From Rhizobium leguminosarum bv. trifolii WSM2297 (GTDB lineage Bacteria; Pseudomonadota; Alphaproteobacteria; Rhizobiales; Rhizobiaceae), in NCBI RefSeq assembly GCF_000271845.1, contig NZ_JH719395.1, positions 3,854,361-3,918,360 on the forward strand: a stretch of DNA of 64,000 bases. The letters are read 5' to 3'. Below are positions 8,217 to 17,077 of the stretch, in pieces. Each line of letters opens with the position of its first letter. The stretch's first letter is position 1. Position numbers and translations under genes: made by a program. Under the pieces are notes generated by a model. It was given only the letters and a program-made list of their open reading frames with translations, was not told the DNA's origin and searched no databases.

Positions 8217-8342
8217 GACGCTTCCTTTCGTTTGCGCCGATGTAAGCCCTTGCAGCCTGCCGACGCAATCGCGCTCGCGCAAGCATCTTGCGCGCCATTC
8301 TCCGGCATGGTCTCTTCCGCTCGTCGGCAAACGGGGAAAACC

Positions 8343-9080
8343 ATGCGAGTCGCAGTCGTCGAAAACATGAGAAATACCGGCCTCGGCGCGCTGGCCACGG
8401 CGCTCAGCGAGGCGGGAGCTGAGATCGAATGGTTCCGGGTGTGGCAGGATGGCATCCTGCCGCAGGATATGGCGGGCCACGACGCGTTGGTCGTTCTCGG
8501 CGGCGAGCAGAGCGCGCTGGATGACGAGACCCATCCCTACCTGCCGGAGCTCGTCCGGCTGACGCGCCGCTTCGGCGACGCCGGCAAGGCGGTGCTCGGC
8601 ATCTGCCTCGGCAGCCAGATCCTCGCCCGCGCCTATGGCGCCGACAATCTGTTGGGAGTCGCCCGCGAATTCGGCTGGCATAATATCGGCGTCACCGGTG
8701 AAGGCCGGGCTGATCCGCTGCTATCGGCGTTCGGCGGCGAATTCACCATCTTTGAATGGCATGCCGACACGTTTTCCCTTCCCGAAGGCGCGGTTCACCT
8801 TGCCACCAGCCCCGTTGCCGAAAACCAGGCGTTCCGCATCGGCCGCGCCGTGTACGGCACCCAGTTCCATTTCGAGGCCAATTCAGCCGTCGTCGAAGAA
8901 TGGAAGGCCGACTTTCCCGAGACGATCGCGCGCATCGCCCCCGGCTGGCTGGAGAACCATGCCGAACTGGCGGCAAGACATGCCGCCGCCGCCGATGCTG
9001 CGGGCCTCGCCATCGCCCGCGCCTGGGTCCGCCTGTTCGAGCAGCAGGAGATCGTGATCCTGTCGCAGGCTTCGGCGTGA
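8343..9080 (+). CDS. Class I glutamine amidotransferase-like protein
   Basis: A 245-residue stand-alone class I GATase domain. The nucleophile is C88 in LGICLGSQ, and the partner residues are H176 and E178 in GTQFHFE, completing the triad. An oxyanion-type LGGEQS segment is near 52-57. Such free-standing GMP-synthase-like proteins act on varied substrates, including gamma-glutamyl compounds, and this one has no synthetase partner nearby. The start at 8343 gives a normal beta-strand MRVAVVEN; an upstream in-frame ATG lacks family sequence. It is followed after 11 bp by an acyltransferase gene on the same strand, so the two may be co-transcribed. Confidence 0.85.
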   Translation: MRVAVVENMRNTGLGALATALSEAGAEIEWFRVWQDGILPQDMAGHDALVVLGGEQSALDDETHPYLPELVRLTRRFGDAGKAVLGICLGSQILARAYGADNLLGVAREFGWHNIGVTGEGRADPLLSAFGGEFTIFEWHADTFSLPEGAVHLATSPVAENQAFRIGRAVYGTQFHFEANSAVVEEWKADFPETIARIAPGWLENHAELAARHAAAADAAGLAIARAWVRLFEQQEIVILSQASA

Positions 9081-9091
9081 GAGGCGAAGCA

Positions 9092-9640
9092 ATGCCGGCA
9101 AGCGAACGCCAGAAGATGGCGGCCGGCGAATGGTATTGCTGCCTCGATGATGAACTCGATCACTTGCGCCGGCAGGCGCGCATGGCCGTCCATGCGCACA
9201 ACACACTGCCGCCGAACGAGCGCGGCGCCATAGCGCCGGCTCTGAGGGCGCTGTTTGCGCAAGTCGCGTCCAATGTCTTCATCGAGGCGCCGTTTCACTG
9301 CTCCTACGGCATCAACATCGTTCTCGGCGAGCGCGTCTATTTCAATGCCGGCTGCACCATCCTCGATTCCGGCCGGGTGACCATCGGCGACCGCAGCATG
9401 TTCGGCCCCGGCGTGCAGATCTATTGCGCCGAACATCATAGGGATGCAGCACTTCGCGGCCAGGGCATCGAAATCGCCCGGCCGGTCACGATCGGCAACG
9501 ACGTCTGGATCGGCGGCGGCGCCATTATCCTCGGCGGAATCACGATCGGCGGCGGTGCGATCGTCGGCGCCGGCGCCGTGGTGACGCGGGACGTGCCGGC
9601 GGGCGCGACTGTCGTCGGCAACCCGGCCCGTATTCGATAG
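9092..9640 (+). CDS. Maltose/NodL-type hexapeptide O-acetyltransferase
   Basis: A 182-residue left-handed beta-helix acyltransferase. An N-terminal Mac domain ([14 protein letters not shown], then [12 protein letters not shown]) is followed by hexapeptide repeats from about residue 75: [20 protein letters not shown], then [16 protein letters not shown] and [16 protein letters not shown]. The catalytic histidine is expected in AEHHRD. The family moves acetyl from acetyl-CoA to a sugar hydroxyl; NodL is the rhizobial lipochito-oligosaccharide member. No other nod genes are present, so a general sugar acetyltransferase is the safer reading. Confidence 0.88.
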   Translation: MPASERQKMAAGEWYCCLDDELDHLRRQARMAVHAHNTLPPNERGAIAPALRALFAQVASNVFIEAPFHCSYGINIVLGERVYFNAGCTILDSGRVTIGDRSMFGPGVQIYCAEHHRDAALRGQGIEIARPVTIGNDVWIGGGAIILGGITIGGGAIVGAGAVVTRDVPAGATVVGNPARIR

Positions 9641-9730
9641 CGGCGGCAGGACTGCCCATTCCGCGATAGCCTTGGCACCTCGACAGCGGCGATCATTCCG
9701 CTAGATCATGGGCGAAACGGGAGGAAAATC

Positions 9731-10183
9731 ATGAGCGAGCGGAATTTACCCATGCAAGGCGGCTGCCGTTGCGGTCAGGTGCGGTTGAAGGTCAGCGCGC
9801 CGCCGCTGCTCACCATGGCATGCCATTGCACTGGCTGCCAGAAGATGACGGCGAGCGCCTATTCACTGAGTGCCGCCATCCCCAGCGAAGGCTTCGAGGT
9901 CACCAAAGGCGAGCCGGTGATCGGCGGCCTGCACGGCGTCACCAAGCATTATTTCTGCCCGCATTGCATGAGCTGGATGTTCACCCGGCCGGAAGGCATG
10001 GACTGGTTCGTCAACCTGCGCGTGACCATGCTGGATGATGCGAGCTGGTTCACGCCCTTCATCGAGACATGGACAAGCGAGAAGCTGGCCTTTGCCGAGA
10101 CTGGCGCGATGCACAGCTACGCGGCGCTGCCTGAGATGCAGGCCTATGAGGGGCTGGTGAAGGAGTATATGGGCAGGGAATGA
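9731..10183 (+). CDS. GFA / CENP-V zinc-domain protein
   Basis: A 150-residue protein with the glutathione-dependent formaldehyde-activating (GFA) fold. The expected zinc-binding cysteines are C12 and C14 in GGCRCGQ, C31, C33 and C36 in ACHCTGCQK, and C76 and C79 in FCPHC. The family is named after an enzyme reported to assist the glutathione-formaldehyde adduct, but most members have unproven activity. The GGGAGGAAAATC ribosome site supports the ATG at 9731. It is monocistronic; the next gene converges on it. Confidence 0.88.
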   Translation: MSERNLPMQGGCRCGQVRLKVSAPPLLTMACHCTGCQKMTASAYSLSAAIPSEGFEVTKGEPVIGGLHGVTKHYFCPHCMSWMFTRPEGMDWFVNLRVTMLDDASWFTPFIETWTSEKLAFAETGAMHSYAALPEMQAYEGLVKEYMGRE

Positions 10184-10186
10184 GGC

Positions 10187-10486
10187 TCAGAAGCCCTGGA
10201 AGAGAAAGTCGACGGCGGCGACGATACGATCGCTGTCGGAGGTGAGGTCCGCAACAACACCTCCGATCTCCTTTATGGAAATTGCGCCGGTGAATTGGGT
10301 GGCCATGACATAGGGCATATCGTTGATCACGAATCGCGGATTGAGCTGGCGCATGATCTTGGGAAGAGCTTCCAACGGAAGCACTGGCGCCATGATCCGT
10401 GTTGTCAGCTCGCCATGCAGATCTGACTGCAGATCAAGCGCAAGCGCATTGGTATGCACGAGATTGTAGACATGAAACCGAGCCAT
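10187..10486 (-). CDS. ccdB: CcdB-family gyrase-poisoning toxin
   Basis: A 99-residue protein starting MARFHVYNL and matching CcdB along its length: LQSDLHGELTTRIMAPVLPL in the middle, then LNPRFVINDMPYVMATQ and a C-terminal VAAVDFLFQGF. The C-terminal W-G-I gyrase-contact tail of the F-plasmid toxin is here F-Q-G-F, a known kind of variation in chromosomal members. It should inhibit DNA gyrase unless bound by CcdA. Its ATG overlaps the ccdA stop as TGATG, so the antitoxin is made first and translation is coupled. Confidence 0.88.
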   Translation of the reverse strand: MARFHVYNLVHTNALALDLQSDLHGELTTRIMAPVLPLEALPKIMRQLNPRFVINDMPYVMATQFTGAISIKEIGGVVADLTSDSDRIVAAVDFLFQGF

Positions 10487-10716
10487 CAGAACTGTCGATA
10501 TTTCTGAAACGGCAGGCCGTGCTTTTCGACATAGGCGTTTGAAGCGGCAATAGCCTCGGCGTTCTCGATACGCCACAGCCGCTCGCGTTCCGCCTTTATC
10601 GCCTTGGCGATTCCATCTTCCGCCGCCCTGGATATGTTGATCTTGAGTTCACGCGCCTGGGAGACCAGACCCTCGTCAAGGGAAAGGTTTGCTGCTTTTC
10701 TTGCCTGCTGAGCCAT
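10486..10716 (-). CDS. ccdA: CcdA-family antitoxin
   Basis: A 76-residue protein with an N-terminal ribbon-helix-helix type DNA-binding part (AANLSLDEGLVSQARELKIN) and an acidic toxin-binding tail ending EKHGLPFQKYRQF. That ending matches the CcdA motif that wraps CcdB. It is the first gene of the leftward pair and should repress its own promoter, where a palindrome is found at 10732-10758. GGAGATCGTC precedes the ATG. The gene pair sits immediately downstream of lepA on the same strand. Confidence 0.88.
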   Translation of the reverse strand: MAQQARKAANLSLDEGLVSQARELKINISRAAEDGIAKAIKAERERLWRIENAEAIAASNAYVEKHGLPFQKYRQF

Positions 10717-10731
10717 GACGATCTCCTCGGT

Positions 10732-10758
10732 CTTATGCGCAAATCATATGCGCATAAG
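10732..10758. promoter_or_regulatory. Candidate ccdAB operator palindrome
   Basis: A perfect 9-bp inverted repeat, CTTATGCGC / GCGCATAAG, with a 9-bp spacer that is itself A/T-rich. It lies 15 bp upstream of the ccdA ATG and between lepA and ccdA. Position and symmetry fit a ribbon-helix-helix antitoxin operator. It might also form a stem in the lepA 3' RNA. Confidence 0.65.
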
Positions 10759-10775
10759 ACGTTGTTGAGAAGGTC

Positions 10776-12608
10776 TTATTCGTCGCCCATCTTCAGCGCG
10801 GCGATGAAGGCTTCCTGCGGAATCTCCACCTTGCCGAACTGGCGCATGCGCTTCTTGCCGGCCTTCTGCTTGTCGAGCAGCTTGCGCTTGCGGGTGGCGT
10901 CGCCGCCGTAGCATTTCGCGGTCACGTCCTTGCGCAGCGCCGAGATCGTCTCGCGGGCAATGACGTTGCCGCCGATCGCCGCCTGGATCGGGATCTTGAA
11001 CATGTGCTTCGGGATCAGCTCCTTGAGCTTCTCGCACATGTCGCGGCCACGCTTTTCGGCTGCGGTGCGGTGCACCATCATCGACAGCGCGTCGACCGGC
11101 TCGCCATTGACGAGGATCGACATCTTCACGAGGTTGCCCTCGCGGTGGTCGGTGAGCGTATAGTCGAAGGAGGCATAGCCCTTCGAGATCGACTTCAGCC
11201 GGTCGTAGAAATCGAAGACGACTTCGTTGAGCGGCAGGTCGTAGGTCAGCATCGCGCGCGTGCCGACATAGGTGAGTTCGATCTGGATGCCGCGGCGGTC
11301 CTGGCAGAGCTTCAGAATGCCGCCGAGGTAATCGTCGGGCGTCAGGATCGTCGCGCGGATCCACGGCTCGTGGATTTCGGAGATCTTGACGACATCGGGC
11401 ATGTCGGCCGGGTTGTGCAGCTCGCGCTCCGTGCCGTCGGTCATGAACATCTTGTAGACGACCGAGGGGGCGGTGGCGATGAGGTCGAGGTCGAACTCGC
11501 GCTCCAGCCGTTCCTGGATGATTTCGAGATGTAAGAGGCCGAGGAAGCCGCAGCGGAAACCGAAGCCGAGGGCGGCAGACGATTCCATTTCGAAGGAGAA
11601 GGAGGCGTCGTTGAGGCGAAGCTTGCCCATGGCGGCGCGCAGATCCTCGAAATCGGCGGCATCGACCGGGAAGAGGCCGCAGAACACCACCGGCTGCGCC
11701 GGCTTGAAGCCCGGCAGCGCCTGGGCGGTCGGCCGCTTGTCCTCGGTGATCGTGTCGCCGACGCGGGTATCGGCCACTTCCTTGATCGAGGCGGTGATGA
11801 AGCCGATCTCGCCGGGGCCGAGGCTGTCGACATTGACCATCTTCGGCGTCAGCACGCCGACGCGCTCCACCTGGTATTTCGCATCCGTGCCCATCATGCG
11901 GATGGTCTGACCCCTGGTCAGCACGCCGTCGATGATGCGCACCAGAACCATGACGCCGAGATAGGTATCGTACCAGCTATCGACGAGCAGCGCCTTCAAC
12001 GGCGCTTTCTCGCCGCCCGGGCTCTTCGGCGCCGGCAGCTTGTTGACGATCGCCTCCAGCACGTCGGGAATGCCGAGACCGGTCTTGGCCGAAATCAGCA
12101 CGGCCTCCGAGGCGTCGATGCCGATCACTTCCTCGATCTGCTCCTTGATGCGGTCGGGTTCGGCGGCCGGCAGGTCGATCTTGTTGAGAACGGTGACGAT
12201 CTCGTGATTGTTGTCGATCGCCTGATAGACGTTGGCAAGCGTCTGCGCTTCCACGCCCTGGCTGGCGTCGACGACGAGCAGCGAGCCCTCGCAGGCCGAC
12301 AGCGACCGCGAGACTTCATAGGCGAAGTCGACATGGCCGGGCGTGTCGATCAGGTTGAGGATGTATTTCTCGCCGTTGTTTGCCTGGTAATGCAGGCGCA
12401 CGGTCTGGGCCTTGATGGTGATGCCGCGCTCGCGCTCGATATCCATATTGTCGAGCACTTGCTCAGACATTTCGCGCTCGGCAAGGCCGCCCGTCGTCTG
12501 GATCAGCCGGTCGGCCAGCGTCGATTTGCCGTGGTCGATATGGGCCACGATCGAAAAGTTGCGGATATGGGACAGCGGAGTGGTGGAATTGGTGCTCATG
12601 CGCGCCAT
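10776..12608 (-). CDS. lepA: Elongation factor 4 (LepA)
   Basis: A 610-residue translational GTPase. The P-loop AHIDHGKST is at 22-30, with DTPGHVDF and [13 protein letters not shown] following as G3 and G4. The EF-G-like domain III is present, and the LepA-specific C-terminal domain has [17 protein letters not shown] near the end. LepA back-translocates or remodels stalled ribosomes under ionic or pH stress. Length is normal. The start may be the ATG at 12608 or the one three codons later at 12599. The stop lies 18 bp upstream of the ccdAB operator palindrome. Confidence 0.97.
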   Translation of the reverse strand: MARMSTNSTTPLSHIRNFSIVAHIDHGKSTLADRLIQTTGGLAEREMSEQVLDNMDIERERGITIKAQTVRLHYQANNGEKYILNLIDTPGHVDFAYEVSRSLSACEGSLLVVDASQGVEAQTLANVYQAIDNNHEIVTVLNKIDLPAAEPDRIKEQIEEVIGIDASEAVLISAKTGLGIPDVLEAIVNKLPAPKSPGGEKAPLKALLVDSWYDTYLGVMVLVRIIDGVLTRGQTIRMMGTDAKYQVERVGVLTPKMVNVDSLGPGEIGFITASIKEVADTRVGDTITEDKRPTAQALPGFKPAQPVVFCGLFPVDAADFEDLRAAMGKLRLNDASFSFEMESSAALGFGFRCGFLGLLHLEIIQERLEREFDLDLIATAPSVVYKMFMTDGTERELHNPADMPDVVKISEIHEPWIRATILTPDDYLGGILKLCQDRRGIQIELTYVGTRAMLTYDLPLNEVVFDFYDRLKSISKGYASFDYTLTDHREGNLVKMSILVNGEPVDALSMMVHRTAAEKRGRDMCEKLKELIPKHMFKIPIQAAIGGNVIARETISALRKDVTAKCYGGDATRKRKLLDKQKAGKKRMRQFGKVEIPQEAFIAALKMGDE

Positions 12609-12685
12609 ATAGCAGCGCCGCCCCCTGCCGCAAAGCGGTAATTATCCCGCTGTTTACGCTATTTTGCGGGCCGGTCGGGCGTGGC

Positions 12686-13387
12686 TCAGACCGGCCAGCT
12701 CTCCAGCCGCCAGGCCGAATCCCAGAACATCCATTCATATTGCGAGGCGCGCACGAAGACATCCATCATCTGAGTGCGCTCCGTCGGCGAGGCGGCGCGG
12801 GCGGCGATATCGGTCAGCGCGATCACTTCACGGGCGCCGGCGGCAAATTGCGGATCGCCATAGGTGTTGATCCAGGCCTGGAAGGCATTGCCGTCGATTG
12901 CCGGCCGGTTCTTGATCGCTTCGCCGACGTGCCAGTAGATCCAGAAGCAGGGAAGGATTGAAGAAAGCGCCACCGCGTAAGAGCTGTGATAGGCAGTGGC
13001 GAGCAGGAAGTTGGTATAGGCAAAGCAGGCAGGCGAGGGTTCGGCTGCTGTCACATCTGCCGACGTGATGCCGAACTGGGTGAGGAAACCGGCATGCAGG
13101 CCCTGTTCGACGGTGATCGCCTTCTGCGCCGAACCGAGGAAACGCAGCACTTGCGCATTATCAGGCGCCTTGGCCGCGACGATGGCCAGGCATCTCGCAT
13201 AATGTTTTAGATAGAGCGCATCCTGCAGAATGTAGTGCCGGAAAACTTCCGGCGGCAGCGTGCCGTCGGAAAGCCGCGTCAGCAGCGGCAACACCTCGAT
13301 CTCGGCCATCACCGGCGCAATCCTATCCCAGGCGGCGGCCGTGAAGCTTGCCGTCGTGTCCGTGCTCTGCGTGCTGGCGTCCATCAT
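12686..13387 (-). CDS. tenA: TenA/THI-4 family thiaminase II-like protein
   Basis: A 233-residue helical protein. The TenA catalytic cysteine is C147 in LPCFWIYW, and the C-terminal acid lies in SQYEWMFWDSAW. TenA hydrolyses aminopyrimidine breakdown products of thiamine for salvage. An alternative activity on other pyrimidines or amides is possible. The start at 13387 is preceded by AGGAGAGC; a longer upstream frame has no family sequence. It is divergent from an XRE-cupin regulator with 133 bp between them. No TPP riboswitch motif was recognised in that gap. Confidence 0.88.
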   Translation of the reverse strand: MMDASTQSTDTTASFTAAAWDRIAPVMAEIEVLPLLTRLSDGTLPPEVFRHYILQDALYLKHYARCLAIVAAKAPDNAQVLRFLGSAQKAITVEQGLHAGFLTQFGITSADVTAAEPSPACFAYTNFLLATAYHSSYAVALSSILPCFWIYWHVGEAIKNRPAIDGNAFQAWINTYGDPQFAAGAREVIALTDIAARAASPTERTQMMDVFVRASQYEWMFWDSAWRLESWPV

Positions 13388-13520
13388 GCTCTCCTGGGAT
13401 TTGGCTGCCATATATCGACGCCGTCGCGGCGAAAGCAAGGCGCAATCCGCCTCACCGGCAGCGCTTGATTCCATCATCAGATAATGTATTTCTCTTATAG
13501 TAGAATCTGGAGCGGAAGAG

Positions 13521-14087
13521 ATGGAACACGAACTCGACCTGGCGATCGGCATCCGCATCCGCAAGCTGCGGCTGCAAAAGGGTCTGACGCTGAATGACCT
13601 TGCTGTGGCCTCCGGCGTCAGCCGGGCGATGATCTCGCGCATCGAGCGGGCGGAGGCGAGCCCGACCGCCTCGTTGCTGGCAAGGATCTGCGCCGCCCTC
13701 GGCCTGTCGCTGTCGGCCTTCTTCGCCGAAGAGGGCCAGCAGGCCTCGCCGCTTGCCCGCCGGCAGGAGCAGCAGGTCTGGCGCGATCCGGAAACCGGCT
13801 ATCTCAGGCGTTCGGTGTCAGCTCCGGGCACCACCTCCGATGTCGATATCGTCGAAGTCGAATTTCCCCCAGGCGCCCGCGTCAGCTTTCCCCCGCATGC
13901 GGCGTCCCATGGCATGACGCAGCATATCTGGCTGTTCGACGGCGAGCTGGAGATGACGGCGGATGAGACCGTTTACCGGCTGCGCCCCGGCGATTGCCTC
14001 TTCATGCCGGTCGGCGAGGGCCACGTCTTCCACAATCCCGGCAATACGCCGGCGCACTACAGCGTCGTGCTCGATCGCGGCGGTTGA
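13521..14087 (+). CDS. XRE-family regulator with C-terminal cupin domain
   Basis: A 188-residue protein. Residues 8-62 form a helix-turn-helix (GVSRAMISRIERAEASPTAS), and a cupin sensor domain covers about 105-185 (FPPGARVSFPPH, GELEMTADE, GHVFHNPG). Such regulators bind a small molecule through the cupin. They usually control an adjacent gene, either the divergent tenA or the downstream acetyltransferase, whose start lies 26 bp after this stop. Ligand unknown. The ATG at 13521 follows GAGCGGAAGAG. Confidence 0.88.
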   Translation: MEHELDLAIGIRIRKLRLQKGLTLNDLAVASGVSRAMISRIERAEASPTASLLARICAALGLSLSAFFAEEGQQASPLARRQEQQVWRDPETGYLRRSVSAPGTTSDVDIVEVEFPPGARVSFPPHAASHGMTQHIWLFDGELEMTADETVYRLRPGDCLFMPVGEGHVFHNPGNTPAHYSVVLDRGG

Positions 14088-14113
14088 TAAAAAATTCATT
14101 TCAGGAGAACAAC

Positions 14114-14632
14114 ATGCCGGACATTCGCATCCTTTCCGCCGAAGAGGCGCGCGCCGCCATTCCCGATCTTTCCTCGGTGCTGGCCGATTGCGTCGCCGGC
14201 GGCGCCTCCGTCGGCTTCATGCAGCCCTATCGGCCTGACGATGCCGAGCCCTACTGGCTTGAGGTCGCCGATGCCGTTGCGACAGGCGGCAACCTGCTTC
14301 TGGTCGCCGAACTGGAGGGCAGGATCGTCGGCACGGTGCAGGTGGGTGCCGCACAAATGCCGAACCAGCCGCATCGCGGCGATCTGAAGAAGCTGCTGGT
14401 GCATCGCTCTGCCCGCGGCCGCGGCCTCGCCCGGCTGCTGATGGAAGCGGCCGAACGCGAAGCGGCGAGGCGCGGCAAGACCCTGCTCGTGCTCGACACG
14501 GCGACCGGCAGCGATGCCGAGGCGATCTATCCGCGCCTGGGCTGGCAGCGCGTCGGCGTCATTCCCGATTATGCGCTGTGGCCGCAAGGCGGCTACTGCG
14601 ACACCACCCTGTTCTACAAAAGGCTCGCCTGA
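14114..14632 (+). CDS. GNAT family N-acetyltransferase
   Basis: A 172-residue GNAT protein. The acetyl-CoA pyrophosphate loop is SARGRGLARLL (residues about 100-110), following the beta-4 strand KKLLVHR, and a C-terminal TLFYKRL strand closes the fold. The TCAGGAGAAC ribosome site supports the ATG at 14114. The 26-bp gap from the regulator indicates co-transcription. The acceptor is unknown; small amines or antibiotics are typical for this branch. Confidence 0.88.
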   Translation: MPDIRILSAEEARAAIPDLSSVLADCVAGGASVGFMQPYRPDDAEPYWLEVADAVATGGNLLLVAELEGRIVGTVQVGAAQMPNQPHRGDLKKLLVHRSARGRGLARLLMEAAEREAARRGKTLLVLDTATGSDAEAIYPRLGWQRVGVIPDYALWPQGGYCDTTLFYKRLA

Positions 14633-14647
14633 TTGCGGCGGCTTCGC

Positions 14648-15260
14648 TCATGCCAGCTTGGCGAATGGCGGAAACGCGCCGCCGAGTGTGGTGCCCGCCG
14701 TCCAATGCGCCGCATTCCAGCCGAATTGCCGCGCCGCTTCGATGTTTTCCGCCGTATCGTCGATGAAGGCGATCTCGCCGGGCAGCACGCCGGCGCGCTC
14801 GGTCGCCAGCCGGAAGAAATCAGGCGAAGGTTTTCGGTGTCCGAGTGCGGCGGAATAGAGGATGTCGTCGAAATGCGCGCCAAGGCCGACCTGCTCGATC
14901 AGGTAGCGCGCCCGCCTGTGCTCCTGGTTGGTCGCCAAAAACAAAGTGATACCGCTTTGCCTGAGCGCGGCCAGCTCTTCCAAGAGATTGCGGTCGAGGC
15001 GGGAATCGTTTTCGAACCCAGTAATCGATCAGCGTCGCGGCGCTGACATGCGGCGCGATCCTTTCCAGCACGCCGGCGAGTGTGGTTTCCAGCGCCGCAC
15101 GGCCGACGATGATCTCGCCCCAGTGAGTCTGGAAGAATTCCCGCTGCAGCAGATCGGGCTTCAGCCCGAGATCGCGTTCCAGATAGGTGAAAAGCGGCAG
15201 GCCGTCGGCCGGGCGGCCATGAACGAGTACGCCGTCGACATCGACCATCAGCACTTTCAT
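14648..15260 (-). pseudogene. HAD-superfamily hydrolase interrupted by a +1 frameshift
   Basis: The frame from the ATG at 15260 encodes MKVLMVDVDGVLVHG, with the HAD nucleophile motif DVDGV, and runs to LIDYWV. Then it leaves the family. The next frame carries the rest: ITLFLATNQEHRRA (motif II), GHRKPSPDFF (motif III) and IAFIDDTAENIEAA (motif IV), ending at 14648. Removing one C from the run at 15017-15019 restores WFENDSRLDRN and gives a 203-residue protein of normal length. All catalytic motifs are otherwise intact, so this is either a recent mutation or a sequence error. It converges on the acetyltransferase gene. Confidence 0.85.
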
Positions 15261-15406
15261 GCGGCAGATTCCCTCGTTCCGAAACGCGGCGAAGGTGACG
15301 TCATTTCCTTGGGCGATCAAGAGCGCCATGCCGCTTTTTTGTTGGCCTCGACCCATGTAAGTCTCGATCTCGCCGATCGATTTTCCTTAAAAGGACAGGA
15401 TCCGAA

Positions 15407-16432
15407 ATGCGCGTCATCTATTCCGAAGACCACAAGCTGCGCGATGCCAAAACGGAGCTGCACGCCGGCCAGCTGGTAACGCCCTTCGAGGCGCCGTTCC
15501 GCGCCGAATGGATCTTGGCGGCAGTTCGGGAGGCGGGCTTTGCCGATGTCGTGGCGCCCGATCCCCACGGGCTGGAAACGGCGCTGAAGGTGCATGATCC
15601 CGCCTATCTCGATTTTCTCGCCAGCGTCTGGGACCGCTGGGTGGCGGCCGGTTTTACCGGCGAGGCGATTGCCAATTCCTTCCCGGTCCGCCGCACCAGC
15701 CAGCGCGTGACCGACAATATTGTCGGCGCGATCGGCCATTACGCCAATGCCGCTGATACCTCGATTACCAAGGGCTCCTACCAGGCGGCAATCGCCTCCA
15801 TGCGTTGCGCCGTCACCGGCGCCGACTGGCTGGCTAAGGGCAATCGTTTCGCCTTCGCGCTCTGCCGCCCGCCCGGCCATCACGCCGGCATCGATCTCTT
15901 CGGCGGCTATTGTTTCATCAACAATTCCGGCGTCGCTGCGCAGCGGCTTATCGATCGAGGCGCGGCCAAGGTCGCTGTGCTCGATGTCGATTTCCACCAT
16001 GGCAACGGCACGCAGGATCTCTTCTATCACAGAGGCGATGTCTTCACCGCCTCCCTGCACGGCGATCCCATGCAGGCCTTCCCCTATTTCCTCGGCCACG
16101 CCGACGAGGAAGGCGTGGCGGAGGGCACCGGCGCCAACCGCAACTATCCGATGCCGCCCCACACGTCCTTTGCCGTCTGGTCTTCGGCCCTTGCCGATGC
16201 GCTCGCCCGCATCAAGGCCTTCGGCGCAGAGGCCGTCGTCATGGCGCTCGGCGTCGATACCTTCGAGCGCGATCCGATTTCCTTCTTCCAGCTGAAATCG
16301 GAAGATTTCATTCGCATGGGAGAGACGATCTCAGCCGCCGGCCTGCCGGTCGTCACCTGTATGGAGGGTGGCTATGGCGTGCCGGAGATCGGCCTCAACG
16401 TCGCCAATGTCCTCAAGGGTCTGGAAGCCTGA
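15407..16432 (+). CDS. aphA: Acetylpolyamine amidohydrolase (histone-deacetylase fold)
   Basis: A 341-residue class II HDAC-fold deacetylase. The active-site pair is H158/H159 in RPPGHHAG, the zinc ligands are D195, H197 (DVDFHHGNGT) and D284 (LGVDTFERDP), and the transition-state tyrosine is Y323 in EGGYGVP. These positions agree with those reported for Mycoplana ramosa acetylpolyamine amidohydrolase, and the length is the same. It should remove acetyl groups from acetylated polyamines in the cytoplasm. The gene lies 10 bp upstream of recX on the same strand. Confidence 0.9.
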   Translation: MRVIYSEDHKLRDAKTELHAGQLVTPFEAPFRAEWILAAVREAGFADVVAPDPHGLETALKVHDPAYLDFLASVWDRWVAAGFTGEAIANSFPVRRTSQRVTDNIVGAIGHYANAADTSITKGSYQAAIASMRCAVTGADWLAKGNRFAFALCRPPGHHAGIDLFGGYCFINNSGVAAQRLIDRGAAKVAVLDVDFHHGNGTQDLFYHRGDVFTASLHGDPMQAFPYFLGHADEEGVAEGTGANRNYPMPPHTSFAVWSSALADALARIKAFGAEAVVMALGVDTFERDPISFFQLKSEDFIRMGETISAAGLPVVTCMEGGYGVPEIGLNVANVLKGLEA

Positions 16433-16441
16433 TCACTTGAT

Positions 16442-16984
16442 ATGACCGACGAAACCGTTCCATCCGATATCCCGACATCACGCATGCTGAGCTGGGCGCG
16501 CAACTCCGCGATCTATCGTTTGGAGCGGCGGATGATGACGGAAAGGCAGCTCTTTGACGCCATCACCCGCAAGGCGAAGGAGAAGTTCGAACATATCAGT
16601 GCGGCGCAACTCAAGGCCGTTGCCGATTTCGCCGTCAAATTCGCCTATGACAACAAGGTGCTCGACGATGGCGCCTATGCCGGGATCAGCACGCGTTCTG
16701 CCATGCGCGGCGGCAAATCGAAGCGCGCTATCGCCCAGAAGCTTGCGGCCAAGGGGGTCTCCAGCGACAAGGTCGAGGCCGCGCTCGAAGAGGCTGACGA
16801 TCTCTATGCTGCAGCGATATTCGCCCGCAAGCGCGCCTTCGGCCCTTTCCGCCGGGTCGAACTCGACGAAAAGCGAAAGGCCAAAGAGCTTTCGGCTTTC
16901 GCCCGCAACGGCTTCAGCTTCGACATCGGCAGGAAGGTTTTCGAGATGAGCGCCGAAGAGATCATCCTTGCCGGCCGTCTCTGA
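16442..16984 (+). CDS. recX: RecX-family regulator of RecA
   Basis: A 180-residue basic helical protein. The RecX signatures are RLERRMMTERQLFDAITRKA early, AMRGGKSKRAIAQKLAAKGV in the centre and a C-terminal EKRKAKELSAFARNGFSFD. RecX binds RecA filaments and limits strand exchange. Here it is not beside recA but follows the acetylpolyamine amidohydrolase gene by 10 bp, so it may be read from that gene's promoter. No SOS box was seen immediately upstream. The family call rests on motif pattern, not a search. Confidence 0.75.
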   Translation: MTDETVPSDIPTSRMLSWARNSAIYRLERRMMTERQLFDAITRKAKEKFEHISAAQLKAVADFAVKFAYDNKVLDDGAYAGISTRSAMRGGKSKRAIAQKLAAKGVSSDKVEAALEEADDLYAAAIFARKRAFGPFRRVELDEKRKAKELSAFARNGFSFDIGRKVFEMSAEEIILAGRL

Positions 16985-17077
16985 TCTTGCATAAGGGCTT
17001 TTGCTGCCCGGATCAGAAGTTTGAATTTGTCGCTCGCAAGCCGTCTCCGTAAGAAGAGCACGCAATTGGGGGCGAAC

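Noticed and set aside
9092..9640. NodL as a nodulation gene.
   Set aside because: The fold matches the MAT/NodL group, but no nod box or nod genes are present, so only a general acetyltransferase is supported.
13388..13520. TPP riboswitch upstream of tenA.
   Set aside because: No Thi-box core was seen in the 133-bp divergent gap.
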